DNA of 64,000 bases, taken from positions 28,024 through 92,023 of the forward strand of contig JBBRZI010000002.1 of assembly GCA_038236865.1 (NCBI GenBank), read 5' to 3'. The notes under the pieces were generated by a model. It did no database searches. It worked only from the letters and a program-made list of their open reading frames with translations, and was not told the origin of the DNA. The translations under genes and the position numbers were made by a program. This DNA comes from UBA4729 sp038236865. Its GTDB lineage: Bacteria; Patescibacteriota; Saccharimonadia; Saccharimonadales; UBA4665. Positions 42,807 to 51,621 of the stretch are shown here, one piece after another; position 1 is the stretch's first letter, and every line of letters begins with the position of its first letter.

Positions 42807-42913
42807 TTTGGTACGGTGTTTAATTACTGATTGCTACCCTTTATCATACTAGAAAAGGGCCTCAAGCGTAAACGGATTGCCTTTTAGACTGGTATGCAGC
42901 AAACTAAGTACAC

Positions 42914-43651
42914 ATGTACGTGCGGAAACAAACATGGGTACTAGCTTGTCTTGGTTTGCTAATCGTCTTAGGAATGCCGGCGGCAGCTTTGGCCGCGCAA
43001 TCGGCCTCCAATAACTACCAGGTGAACGAGGTGTTCTTTGGCAGTGGTGGTGAGCTCAATGCCTGCTCAACCAGTTACTGCTCGAAACAGTCGGCTGGAG
43101 AAACGGCAGTCGGCAACACGTCGAGTGCTAATTATCAGGCCCAAGCCGGGTTTAACACCAACCGTGAGCCGTACATTGAATTTACCGTGAGTAACACCAA
43201 TGTCGATCTCGGTACGCTGACGGCTATCTCCACCAAAACTGCCACTTCGAGCTTCTCGGTCAAAACCTATTTAGCTCACGGCTATGAGGTTGTCAATGCA
43301 TCTGACGCCCCCACTAATGGCAGCTATATTATGAATGCACTAGCAGTACCGACGCCTGCCCAAGTCGGTACTGAGCAATTCGGCATCAACCTCGTCGCCA
43401 ACACAAATCCAATTACCTTTGGGGCCAATCTGACTCACACGCCCGACGCAACGTTCGGCTATGGCCAAGTCGGCCTGGACTACAGCATCGCGGATCAATA
43501 TAAGTACCTGAAGGGCGATGTGGTGGCATTCTCGACCCAAAGCACCAGCTATACAAACTTCACGGTTTCATACGTCTTTAATGTGAGTAACGTAACTCCG
43601 GGCGGCAGCTACGTATTCCACCATGTGCTCGTCGCGACTTCAACATTCTAG
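42914..43651 (+). CDS. Secreted protein of unknown function
   Basis: 245 residues. Signal peptide: MYVRKQTW, hydrophobic core, cleavage near ALA-AQ at about 28. The mature part is Ser/Thr/Asn-rich and beta-like, with two Cys (NACSTSYCSK), a NREPYIEFTVSNTNVDLG segment, and ends SYVFHHVLVATSTF. That ending resembles the ends of the next two proteins (NLDLVATGTF, TVTYICLANF), suggesting a shared C-terminal module. No TM or LPXTG signal, so retention would depend on binding other surface components. Confidence 0.7.
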   Translation: MYVRKQTWVLACLGLLIVLGMPAAALAAQSASNNYQVNEVFFGSGGELNACSTSYCSKQSAGETAVGNTSSANYQAQAGFNTNREPYIEFTVSNTNVDLGTLTAISTKTATSSFSVKTYLAHGYEVVNASDAPTNGSYIMNALAVPTPAQVGTEQFGINLVANTNPITFGANLTHTPDATFGYGQVGLDYSIADQYKYLKGDVVAFSTQSTSYTNFTVSYVFNVSNVTPGGSYVFHHVLVATSTF

Positions 43652-43916
43652 AGAACCCCTTTCAAGACCCGCATGCTACTACAACCATTCCTGGCGGCCA
43701 GCTGCACCAGTTTCACTCGTCATCGTAATTTCAATACGCTCCTTCTTGAAAGCTAGAACAGCGCACTCACCAGGATGGCTTTCGCTACAAAAGGGGTTTT
43801 GAGGGGGTTCTATAAACTGTGGATAAGTCGGTGATGCTGGTATTGCAGGGGTAGCGTAAGCGTGATACGATAGCGACAGAAATACCTCAAACAAAAATGT
43901 ACAACAGGAGATACCA
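43652..43916. other. Intergenic region with promoter
   Basis: Contains GAACCCC (43652-43658) and GGGGGTTC near 43803-43810 as a distant inverted pair. A promoter TTGCAG (43843-43848), 17 nt, TACGAT (43866-43871) and an AGGAG ribosome binding site serve the next gene. An antisense 71-codon frame here was not accepted. Confidence 0.5.
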
Positions 43917-45164
43917 ATGACAACTAAGGTTCGTACGTTGCGCAGAATCGCTTACGCGATGGCGGCGGTGGCGATATTTGCTGGTGCAGCGTATCCTGCA
44001 TTACGCCCTATTGTTGCGCACGCTGCTGCCCAGTTAGCTTCTCGTAACATCACCATGAGTGATTCTGGCATCAGCGGCGGTACGATTACCTCCGGTGTCG
44101 GCAGCGGTTTGAACGCAACCTATAAAGTGCAGTTTACGACGAGTGTTGCCGCCTCAAGTCTGGTAATCGACTTCTGTGGAAACGATCCTATTATCTCCGA
44201 CACCTGTAATAACACGACACCGGTACTCGGTATGAGCGCAGCTACGGCGGCTCTGACGGGAGTAACCGGTAACATTACCAGTCCTGGCTGGAACGTCACC
44301 GCGAGCCAGTATCAGGTCAAGCTAGCCCTAGGTGCCGGCTCGGCTGCCAGCATCGGACAGCAGATATTCAACCTTACGGGCATCACAAATCCGACCCGCC
44401 TTGGTACGTTTTACGCTCGTATTTACACCTATAGCGACGCAACTTGGGGCGGTACAACGACTCCCTACAGTAACGCCACGACGCTGGGTGACTACAAAGA
44501 CTACGGCGGTATTGCCCTCAGCACGAACCAGATCATTACCATTACTGCCCGCGTCCAGGAAACGTTAGCTTTCTGCGTCTCGGGAGCAAACCCGACTTTA
44601 TGGGTCACGCAACACGACTGCTCTGATACGCAGGCTGCGGTTGCCCCGGCACTTATTCTCGGACACGGCGCCCCAACGGCTATCTTAGATACCAGCGCCG
44701 TCGATACGGGGACTGTCTATTCGCAAGTTTCAACCAATGCGACAACCGGTATTGTGATTAGTATGCGCAACAGCAACACAACGTGTGGCGGCTTGAGTGC
44801 CAACGGTGGTACGACTTGTGATATCCCGGCGGCTAGCGCCGGCTCTAATGTGGCGGCCGCTATCGTTGCGGGTACAGCCGCTTTCGGTATGGCTTGTACC
44901 GACGGGGTACCGGATACCAATGGCCTCGGCACGATTACGGCCGACGCGAATTACAAAGGCGCTGCCGGTACATATGGTATGGATACGGAAACAAGTAGCG
45001 ACTTAGGTAGCGTTACCGGCACATTTGGTGACCGCGTCGCTTACTCAGCTGCTCCAGTCTATCGCATGGATAACTCCTACACTTTTGCAGCGACCGCCTC
45101 ATTGACGACTCCGGCCGGTATTTATACCGCCAATCTTGATCTCGTGGCAACGGGCACTTTCTAG
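43917..45164 (+). CDS. Secreted repeat-type protein, paralogue of the next gene
   Basis: 415 residues. N-terminal signal (MTTKVRTLRRIAYAMAAVAIFAG, cleavage near AHA-AA at about 38). The mature protein has DSGISGGTITSGVGSGLNATYKVQFTT, then VIDFCGNDPIISDTCNN with paired Cys, LGTFYARIYTYSD and NLDLVATGTF at the end. The layout (early CGNxPI/C motif, central Y-x-R-I/L-x-T strand, C-terminal strand) is shared with the following gene. AGGAG precedes the ATG. The group resembles small secreted proteins partnered with DUF916 proteins, but a Trp-x-Leu hallmark is not evident. Confidence 0.72.
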   Translation: MTTKVRTLRRIAYAMAAVAIFAGAAYPALRPIVAHAAAQLASRNITMSDSGISGGTITSGVGSGLNATYKVQFTTSVAASSLVIDFCGNDPIISDTCNNTTPVLGMSAATAALTGVTGNITSPGWNVTASQYQVKLALGAGSAASIGQQIFNLTGITNPTRLGTFYARIYTYSDATWGGTTTPYSNATTLGDYKDYGGIALSTNQIITITARVQETLAFCVSGANPTLWVTQHDCSDTQAAVAPALILGHGAPTAILDTSAVDTGTVYSQVSTNATTGIVISMRNSNTTCGGLSANGGTTCDIPAASAGSNVAAAIVAGTAAFGMACTDGVPDTNGLGTITADANYKGAAGTYGMDTETSSDLGSVTGTFGDRVAYSAAPVYRMDNSYTFAATASLTTPAGIYTANLDLVATGTF

Positions 45165-45175
45165 GTCTGGAATGA

Positions 45176-46240
45176 ATGAGCCAGCCTGCTACCTCGCCGC
45201 TCAACGCTAGACTGGTACTGTTCGCCGTCATTGGTTTGTTCGTGTTGGGCGCCTGGCAACTGCTCTTTGCACCGGCTTCCGGCGCGCAGTTGGGCAATCG
45301 CAAGCTGCAAATCAGCGACAGCTTGGCGAGTGATCCGTCCATCTATGCGCTGTCGTTTGACCTGAGCAGTAGTGGTAATCTGGGTTCAATTGACATCGAG
45401 TTTTGCTCAAATAGTGCTATCAACGGTGACCCGTGTGTGGCGCCAAATGGTCTCGATCTATCTGGCGTGACCCTGAGTAGCCAAACTGGACAAACTGGGT
45501 TTACTATCAACGGTGCAAGTACAAATAATCGGCTAATTCTGAGCCGGGCGGCTACGCTGCCAGCCCCCGTCGGACCGGTGAGCTACACGTTCACGAACGC
45601 GATTAATCCGAGCAGCCCAGGGGCTTATTATGTACGCCTGCAGACGTTTGCGACCACTGATGCGTCTGGTAGCGCTAGCGATTATGGCGGGAATGCCTAT
45701 GCCATCAACGCTGATTTATCGATTAGCGCTGAGGTGCCACCTTATATCATTTTTTGCACGGCAGTATCGATCCCCGGCAACAGTTGTGCGAATGCCGCCG
45801 GCGATTACATTAATTTTGGTGAACTATCATCGACGCGGGCCAGCCGTGGGTCATCCCAGATGCTGACCGCTACCAATGCGCGCAATGGCTACAGTATTTC
45901 TATCGCCGGCACAACGCTGATAAGTGGCAATAACGTGATTAATCAGTTGGCGGTCAATGATGTATCACGGCCCGGTACGGCTCAGTTTGGGCTGAACCTG
46001 CGCGCCAATGTTTCGCCGGCCGGCGGGCTGGATCCGTCTGGCCCTGGTGTGGCCACGCCGACCGCTGCTTATAACGTACCTAATTTTTATCGGTTTACTT
46101 CAAACGAAACAGTGGTGACCGGTACCGCCCCCGATGATTTGCGACTATATACGGCGAGTTATATTGTGAACGTGCCGGCTGCGCAACCGACCGGAGTCTA
46201 TGTAAGCACCGTCACCTACATATGTTTGGCCAACTTTTGA
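45176..46240 (+). CDS. Secreted protein, paralogue of the preceding gene
   Basis: 354 residues from ATG 45176, 11 nt after the previous stop. Signal anchor about 11-33 (LVLFAVIGLFVLGAWQLLFAPASGAQ). The mature part has LSFDLSSSGNLGSIDIEFCSNSAINGDPC, GAYYVRLQTFAT, VPPYIIFCTAV and the end GVYVSTVTYICLANF. The first three match the preceding protein block for block, indicating tandem duplication and divergence. The Cys content suggests disulfides outside the cell. Probably one operon with the preceding gene. Confidence 0.72.
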   Translation: MSQPATSPLNARLVLFAVIGLFVLGAWQLLFAPASGAQLGNRKLQISDSLASDPSIYALSFDLSSSGNLGSIDIEFCSNSAINGDPCVAPNGLDLSGVTLSSQTGQTGFTINGASTNNRLILSRAATLPAPVGPVSYTFTNAINPSSPGAYYVRLQTFATTDASGSASDYGGNAYAINADLSISAEVPPYIIFCTAVSIPGNSCANAAGDYINFGELSSTRASRGSSQMLTATNARNGYSISIAGTTLISGNNVINQLAVNDVSRPGTAQFGLNLRANVSPAGGLDPSGPGVATPTAAYNVPNFYRFTSNETVVTGTAPDDLRLYTASYIVNVPAAQPTGVYVSTVTYICLANF

Positions 46241-46278
46241 GCAAACCTAACGAGTTCACTTCATATCTGGTGCTACTG

Positions 46279-46307
46279 TTGGCAAAGAGCAAGCGTTTTG
46301 CTAGTAT
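46279..46307 (+). promoter_or_regulatory. Promoter of the DUF916-like gene
   Basis: TTGGCA (46279-46284), 17 nt, TAGTAT (46302-46307). The predicted start near 46314 gives a leader of about 10 nt. The -10 box lies after the end of the upstream gene. Confidence 0.65.
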
Positions 46308-46323
46308 AAACATAACGGATTTT

Positions 46324-47325
46324 ATGAAGAAATATAAAATAAATCGACGCTTGATATTGTTACCGGTCGCTATTGTGTGGTCGGCAGTCGTTTTGCTGCT
46401 AGCCATCGCTCCCGGTGCGGCCTCGGCTGCCGGCGGCAATGGACTACGGGTTTCACCAGTCCGTAGTGATATTACCGTTAACCCAGGGCAGACCAAGGTT
46501 GTGACCATCATTGTTACAAACATCACCAGCACGCCCGCTTCGCTCCAGGTAGTCATTAACGACTTCTCAGCCAGTAGCGACGAATCAGGGCAGCCGGCCA
46601 TTATCCTTAACAACAATCAATTTGCCAAAAGCCACAGTTTGAAGCGCTTTGCGAAGCCAGTGCCCAATTTTACGTTGCAACCTGGCGAACAAAAGAATAT
46701 CAGCGTAACTATCAGCGTTCCGGCTGACGCCGCCGGTGGCGGTTACTACGGTGCCGTGCGTTTTGCGCCAGCCAGTCCGGGCGGAGCCAACCAAACAGTC
46801 AGCTTGGCCGGTAGCGTCGGGTCGCTGATCATCGCCACGGTACCGGGCGATATCAAGGACCAACTCAGTATCTCCAGTTTTGATGCGCGCAGCGGCGTTC
46901 ATCCGCGCAGTTTGTTCACGAGCAGTAAAGGCATCACGAGCGTGGTACGTTTTCAGAACTCCGGCAATGTCCAGGAGCAACCATTCGGTAAAATCCTGCT
47001 TAAGGACCGTTCCGGTAAGATTTTGGGCCAATACGAAATCAATAACAACGATGTGCGTAGCAACGTGCTCCCCGATAGCATCCGTAAATTTACCGTGCCG
47101 CTCGATAAAGTCGGGTCCTGGGGCGTTTTTAAGCTCGAGGGCAACTTTGGGTACGGCAGCAACGGGCAGTTACTGGCTGCCAGCACAACCTTCTACGTTA
47201 TTCCGTTAATTGCCATCGTGTTGTTTATTGGCGCTGTTGTCGTCTTGGCTTTCTTGATCTTTGGTCTGCCACGTCTGGTCCGCGCCTACAACCGCCGCAT
47301 TATTCAGAAATCTAATCGCCGCTAG
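46324..47325 (+). CDS. DUF916-like exported, membrane-anchored protein
   Basis: 333 residues from ATG 46324, chosen by promoter and signal peptide (MKKYKINRR, hydrophobic core, ASA cleavage near 36). The N-terminal half matches the DUF916 pattern: GLRVSPVRSDITVNPGQTKVVTIIVTN, LQVVINDF and FTLQPGEQKNISVTISVPADAAGGGYYGAVRF. A second Ig-like domain has TSVVRFQNSGNVQEQPFGKILLKD. A C-terminal TM (about 293-318) and basic tail (YNRRIIQKSNRR) anchor it. DUF916 proteins are partners of WxL surface proteins in Firmicutes; here it follows two small secreted proteins, a similar layout. Confidence 0.8.
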   Translation: MKKYKINRRLILLPVAIVWSAVVLLLAIAPGAASAAGGNGLRVSPVRSDITVNPGQTKVVTIIVTNITSTPASLQVVINDFSASSDESGQPAIILNNNQFAKSHSLKRFAKPVPNFTLQPGEQKNISVTISVPADAAGGGYYGAVRFAPASPGGANQTVSLAGSVGSLIIATVPGDIKDQLSISSFDARSGVHPRSLFTSSKGITSVVRFQNSGNVQEQPFGKILLKDRSGKILGQYEINNNDVRSNVLPDSIRKFTVPLDKVGSWGVFKLEGNFGYGSNGQLLAASTTFYVIPLIAIVLFIGAVVVLAFLIFGLPRLVRAYNRRIIQKSNRR

Positions 47326-47385
47326 GTCGGCCTAGCAGTGGGGTTGTTATTTCACGCAATCTTCAATAAGGTTATGCTTAGGATG

Positions 47386-48306
47386 ATGTACCGACACATG
47401 CGCGTATTTCTACCAACTCTTCGCCAAGCGTCCTTGCTGGTGGTGCTGGCCTGTTTGTTAGCAACTAGTTCCAGTGGTTCGGCCAGCGCCGCCGTGCCGC
47501 CACCTAAAAACCCGCAATCTGGATCAGTCGGCCTCGAGGGTACAATCTCGGCGCCCGCACCAACCAGAGGGGCTACGATTACGACGCCGGGCAACGGAGC
47601 AACGTTTACGAGTGTACCAATCACCGTGAACGGTTTGTGCCCGCAAGGGCTGCTGGTGAAACTGTTTGCCAACAATATTTTTGTCGGCTCGGTTATGTGT
47701 GTAACTGGCAGCTACTCACTTCAGACTGATCTGTTTAGTGGCCAAAATGACCTCGTTGCCCGGGTGTACGATGCCCTCGATCAAGCCGGACCGGATTCAA
47801 ATATTGTGACTGTGCGCTTCAATGACGCCCAATATCTGGAGTTTGGCACGCATGTGGCCCTCAGCAGCGTTTATGCTAAGCTCGGGGCAGACCCCGGGGA
47901 AGTGCTCAGTTGGCCGATTATTGTGTCGGGGGGAACTGGACCGTATGCCATTAGCATCGATTGGGGCGATGGCAGCCCGACTGATCTGCTGAGTGATCCG
48001 TTTGCGGGTACATTGATGCTGACGCATGTCTACAAATCGGCTGGTATTTACAAAATTACCGTCAAGGCGACAGACAGCAAAGACGGCGAAGCCTTTTTGC
48101 AGCTGGTTGGAGTCGGTAACGGCAAAGTAACCCAAAATAGCACCGGCAACGGTAATTCATCATCAGTCACGAAGATAATTGTGCTGTGGTGGCCGGCTGT
48201 GGCTATGCTGCCGCTCATTTTCGCCGCTTTTTGGATAGGACGCCGCCATGAGCTGTTTACCCTGCGCAAACAGCTCGAAAAGGCGCGACCGACCACTAAG
48301 CCGTAG
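47386..48306 (+). CDS. Surface protein with Ig-like and PKD domains and C-terminal TM
   Basis: 306 residues from ATG 47386; TATGCT (47373-47378) lies 7 nt before it, with TTTCAC 17 nt further upstream (leaderless pattern). Signal peptide to about 34. An Ig-like domain (about 55-140) has GATFTSVPITVNGLCPQGLLVKLF and DLFSGQNDLVARVYDALD. A PKD-like domain (about 160-245) has ISIDWGDGSPTDL and HVYKSAGIYKITV. TM about 268-287, then a basic tail. A clear paralogue lies at 52751-53809. Role: extracellular binding or scaffolding, inferred. Confidence 0.78.
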   Translation: MYRHMRVFLPTLRQASLLVVLACLLATSSSGSASAAVPPPKNPQSGSVGLEGTISAPAPTRGATITTPGNGATFTSVPITVNGLCPQGLLVKLFANNIFVGSVMCVTGSYSLQTDLFSGQNDLVARVYDALDQAGPDSNIVTVRFNDAQYLEFGTHVALSSVYAKLGADPGEVLSWPIIVSGGTGPYAISIDWGDGSPTDLLSDPFAGTLMLTHVYKSAGIYKITVKATDSKDGEAFLQLVGVGNGKVTQNSTGNGNSSSVTKIIVLWWPAVAMLPLIFAAFWIGRRHELFTLRKQLEKARPTTKP

Positions 48307-48340
48307 AGGCTAGCCCGTTTTTTTGCTAAAATAACAGCCT

Positions 48341-49429
48341 ATGCCTAAAAAAGTTTATGTTGGAATGTCCGGCGGCGTTGATTCGTCCGTTACGGCCGCG
48401 TTGCTCAAACAACAGGGCTATGACGTCACCGGCGTGTATATGAAAAATTGGAGCCAGGACCTGCCGGGCTTTACGTGCCCCTGGAAAGAAGATTATCAGG
48501 ACGCCAAGCGGGTGGCGGTACAGCTTGGTATCGACTTTAAAATGTACGATTTTGAGGCCGAATATCGCCAGCGCGTCGTCGATTACATGGTGAGCGGCTA
48601 CCTGGCGGGTATTACACCCAACCCTGATATTATGTGCAATCAAGAAGTGAAATTTAAACTGTTCCTGCAAGCCGCGCTCGATGATGGCGCTGACATGATC
48701 GCGACCGGCCACTACGCCCGGATTGAAAACGACGAACAGCGTACGCTTGCAGGCAGTGCCGGGACAGCCAGTTTATTGGCTGGGCTCGATACCAACAAAG
48801 ACCAGTCATACTTTTTATACCGGGTGACGCAAGAAGCCCTGAGCCACAGCTTGATGCCAATCGGTGCCCTCGAAAAACCGGCGGTTCGCGCCCTCGCCAA
48901 ACAATTAGGGCTCGCCACCGCCGAGAAAAAGGACAGCCAAGGCATTTGCTTTGTCGGTAAAGTCGGCATCAAAGATTTCCTGCTGGCCGAACTCGGGCCG
49001 CAGCCGCTGGGGGCGATTATCGATCCAGCCGGTCTAACTATTGGTGAACACGATGGCGCGCTGTTCTACACGATTGGTCAGCGCCACGGCCTGGACGTCG
49101 GCGGCGGGCTGCCGTATTACGTCGTCGGCAAAGACATGGCCAAAAACGAAGTCTACGTGACGACCGACTTGCAGGATGCCCGCCTGTGGCGCAAAGACGT
49201 GCGGCTCACCTCGCTGCACTGGATTAATCAACCACCGTTTGCCGACCAGCTTTACCAGGTTCGTACCAGGTACCGAGCGCCGTTGATTGGGTGCCGGGTG
49301 AGCGCTGTCGATGGCGCCACGGACCAGCTTGCTCTTGTACTCGACGACGAAGTTCGGGCCATCACGCCCGGCCAGTCGGCCGTGATTTACGACGGTCAGC
49401 GAGTTGTCGGCGGCGGCATTGTTATCTAG
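48341..49429 (+). CDS. mnmA: tRNA-specific 2-thiouridylase
   Basis: 362 residues. It adds sulfur to U34 of Glu, Gln and Lys tRNAs, taking it as persulfide derived from cysteine desulfurase. PP-loop SGGVDSSV near the N-terminus, NPDIMCNQEVKF with the first catalytic Cys, ATGHYARI, DQSYFLYRV, and DSQGICFVG with the second catalytic Cys. The C-terminal beta-barrel has FYTIGQRHGLDVGGG. Full length. TAAAAT lies 8 nt before ATG. tRNA-Glu(TTC), encoded in this window, is a predicted substrate. Confidence 0.96.
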   Translation: MPKKVYVGMSGGVDSSVTAALLKQQGYDVTGVYMKNWSQDLPGFTCPWKEDYQDAKRVAVQLGIDFKMYDFEAEYRQRVVDYMVSGYLAGITPNPDIMCNQEVKFKLFLQAALDDGADMIATGHYARIENDEQRTLAGSAGTASLLAGLDTNKDQSYFLYRVTQEALSHSLMPIGALEKPAVRALAKQLGLATAEKKDSQGICFVGKVGIKDFLLAELGPQPLGAIIDPAGLTIGEHDGALFYTIGQRHGLDVGGGLPYYVVGKDMAKNEVYVTTDLQDARLWRKDVRLTSLHWINQPPFADQLYQVRTRYRAPLIGCRVSAVDGATDQLALVLDDEVRAITPGQSAVIYDGQRVVGGGIVI

Positions 49430-49453
49430 CCCTGCTTGGTGGCTCGCCGCGAT

Positions 49454-49481
49454 TTGGCAATCGGGCTACCTCTGTTATAAT
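49454..49481 (+). promoter_or_regulatory. Promoter of alaS
   Basis: TTGGCA (49454-49459), 16 nt, TATAAT (49476-49481); leader about 56 nt to ATG 49544. Confidence 0.7.
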
Positions 49482-49543
49482 TGAATGATTGCCAACAATC
49501 CTTAAGTGCGTGACCACGCCCAGGGCCAGAAAGTTCAACGTCC

Positions 49544-51454
49544 ATGACAGCACAAGAAATCCGAACAGCCTACCTAGATTTTTTTAAGCAACGCGAACAC
49601 AACGTGATTGAGCGGGCGCTACTGGTGCCCCAAAACGACCCGACGACGTTGTTTACCGGCTCCGGCATGCAGCCGCTGCTGCCGTACCTACTCGGTGAGC
49701 CACACCCCAATGGTAATCGCCTAGTTGATAGTCAAACCTGTTTGCGCGCCCAAGACATCGATGACATCGGCGATAATCGCCACACCACGTTTTTTGAGAT
49801 GCTCGGTAATTGGAGCCTCGGCGATTATTTCAAGGAGGAGCAGATTCGCTGGTTCTTTGAGTTTCTGGTAGATGTCGTCAAGCTCGACCCCAACAAAATC
49901 TATGCCACCTGTTTTATCGGTGACGCTGCTAATGGTATCGAGCGCGATGACACCGCCGCTGCCATTTGGCAAAAACTATTTGCCGAACGCGACATCGACG
50001 CTAAAATTGTCGCCGTGGGTAGCCAGGAAGATGGTAATCAGAACGGCATGCAGGGTGGTCGGATATTCTTCTACGACGACGGTGAAAACTGGTGGAGCCG
50101 CGGTGGTGGCCTCAGCAAAACGCCATTGGGTGACCCGTGTGGCCCCGACAGTGAAGTATTTTATGATTTTGGCGATCAGCATCACGCCGACGGCTACGGT
50201 TTGCCGCACCCGGCCAGCGATTCCGGCCGGTTTATGGAAATCGGTAATCAAGTGTTCATGCAATATCAACGGACCGAAGCCGGCTTTGTCCCACTCGCTA
50301 AACAAAATGTTGATTTCGGTGGTGGGCTGGAGCGCATTGCTGCCGCCAGCATTGATAGCCCCGACGTCTTCCAGATTAGCCTCATGAAACCGATTATCGA
50401 TAAGCTACAGGCTATCTCCGGCAAAAAGTACGAAAGCCACACCGAAAGCATGCGTGTCATCGCCGACCACCTGCGGGCCGCTACCTTTCTAGCCGTCGAC
50501 GGCGTTGTGCCGAGCAACAAAGAGCAGGGCTACGTTATGCGCCGCCTGATGCGCCGTGCCATCCGGTTTGCCTTCGAGCTTGGTGTCGAACAAAACTTTG
50601 TTGAGCAGATCGTCCCGGTTATTACTGACTTGTATGTCGATGATTATCCGGAAGTCGCAGCTAAACGCCAAGAGGTTATTGATATTCTCGTGAAAGAAGA
50701 GAAAGTCTTTCGCCAAACTCTGCGCAAGGGGCTCCGCGAGTTTCAGAAGCTGTTTGGTGCCACCACGCCGGGCGCCCCTAGCACCAACCTGACCCAAGGT
50801 GAGGTTCTGTTCACACTGTACGACACCTACGGGTTTCCGGTCGAGCTTAGCGTCGAAGAAGCTTTTAAGCAAGGTGTAACCCTAGACGATAACTGGCGCG
50901 AACAGTTTGATGCCAAGATGGCCGAGCAACGTCTGCGCTCCCAGACCGCCAGCAAAGGTACGTTCAAGGGCGGCCTCGGCGGCCACAGCCTACAGCACAA
51001 AAAGTACCACACGGCGACGCACCTGATGTACCAAGCCTTACGCCAGGTCCTCGGCGACCACGTCATCCAGCGCGGCAGCAACATCACCGAAGACCGCTTG
51101 CGGTTCGACTTTAGCCACCCCGAGAAGGTCAGCTTCGAGCAGCTCAAGCAGGTGCAAGACATCGTCAACGAACAGATCGCCAAAGACCTTAAAGTCTCGT
51201 TTCACGAATACCCAACCAAAGTTGCCAGAGAAGAGATGGGGGCCTTAGGCCAGTTCGGTGACCGCTACGGCGACACCGTTAAAGTCTACAAGATGATCGC
51301 CGACGGTGCCGACCGGCCGTTTAGCTTTGAGATTTGCGGCGGACCACACGTCGATCACACCTTGCAACTGCTGGAAGACGATAAAAAATTCAAAATCGTC
51401 AAAGAAGAATCAAGCAGCGCTGGCATCCGCCGCATCAAAGCTGTGCTGGCTTAA
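49544..51454 (+). CDS. alaS: Alanyl-tRNA synthetase, short form
   Basis: 636 residues against about 870 in most bacteria. The class II core is intact: TLFTGSGMQPLLPYLLG (motif 1 region), RHTTFFEMLGNWSLGDYFK (motif 2), FGGGLERIAA (motif 3). The tRNA-recognition helices are followed by an editing domain with HTATHLMYQALRQ and EICGGPHV. The C-terminal DHHA1/C-Ala domain that clamps the tRNA elbow is missing, and an internal insertion is also reduced. It must also charge the tmRNA here, which has a non-standard T-loop and discriminator base. Loss of C-Ala could relate to that. Confidence 0.95.
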   Translation: MTAQEIRTAYLDFFKQREHNVIERALLVPQNDPTTLFTGSGMQPLLPYLLGEPHPNGNRLVDSQTCLRAQDIDDIGDNRHTTFFEMLGNWSLGDYFKEEQIRWFFEFLVDVVKLDPNKIYATCFIGDAANGIERDDTAAAIWQKLFAERDIDAKIVAVGSQEDGNQNGMQGGRIFFYDDGENWWSRGGGLSKTPLGDPCGPDSEVFYDFGDQHHADGYGLPHPASDSGRFMEIGNQVFMQYQRTEAGFVPLAKQNVDFGGGLERIAAASIDSPDVFQISLMKPIIDKLQAISGKKYESHTESMRVIADHLRAATFLAVDGVVPSNKEQGYVMRRLMRRAIRFAFELGVEQNFVEQIVPVITDLYVDDYPEVAAKRQEVIDILVKEEKVFRQTLRKGLREFQKLFGATTPGAPSTNLTQGEVLFTLYDTYGFPVELSVEEAFKQGVTLDDNWREQFDAKMAEQRLRSQTASKGTFKGGLGGHSLQHKKYHTATHLMYQALRQVLGDHVIQRGSNITEDRLRFDFSHPEKVSFEQLKQVQDIVNEQIAKDLKVSFHEYPTKVAREEMGALGQFGDRYGDTVKVYKMIADGADRPFSFEICGGPHVDHTLQLLEDDKKFKIVKEESSSAGIRRIKAVLA

Positions 51455-51621
51455 GAACCTGGCAAAGCCTCCTGATGGCTAAATATCCCAAAACCTACCA
51501 CTTTCCAGCTGTTTTCGTTTGTGGTTCGTAGCTTTAGGTACGACCTAAAAAGTCGAGAAAACAGATGAAAAATCATAATAGCTTTTGAAATTCGCTTTCA
51601 CCAGGGGGCTTTGCCAAGTTC
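51455..51621. repeat. Long imperfect palindrome filling a convergent gene boundary
   Basis: Outer arms 51455-51472 (GAACCTGGCAAAGCCTCC) and 51604-51621 (GGGGGCTTTGCCAAGTTC) pair with one mismatch and one wobble, and pairing continues inward to about 24 bp. Inside lie a second stem CTGTTTTC (51509-51516)/GAAAACAG (51557-51564) and an apical hairpin TTTAGGT-ACG-ACCTAAA (51533-51549). It begins right after the alaS stop and its right arm ends at the stop codon of the convergent gene. The closing stem, large internal loop and distal stem recall 6S RNA architecture; a two-way terminator or mobile palindrome is equally possible. Confidence 0.75.

Noticed and set aside
43679..43894. 71-codon antisense frame between secreted-protein genes
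   Set aside because: It covers the promoter region of the next gene and lacks start signals.
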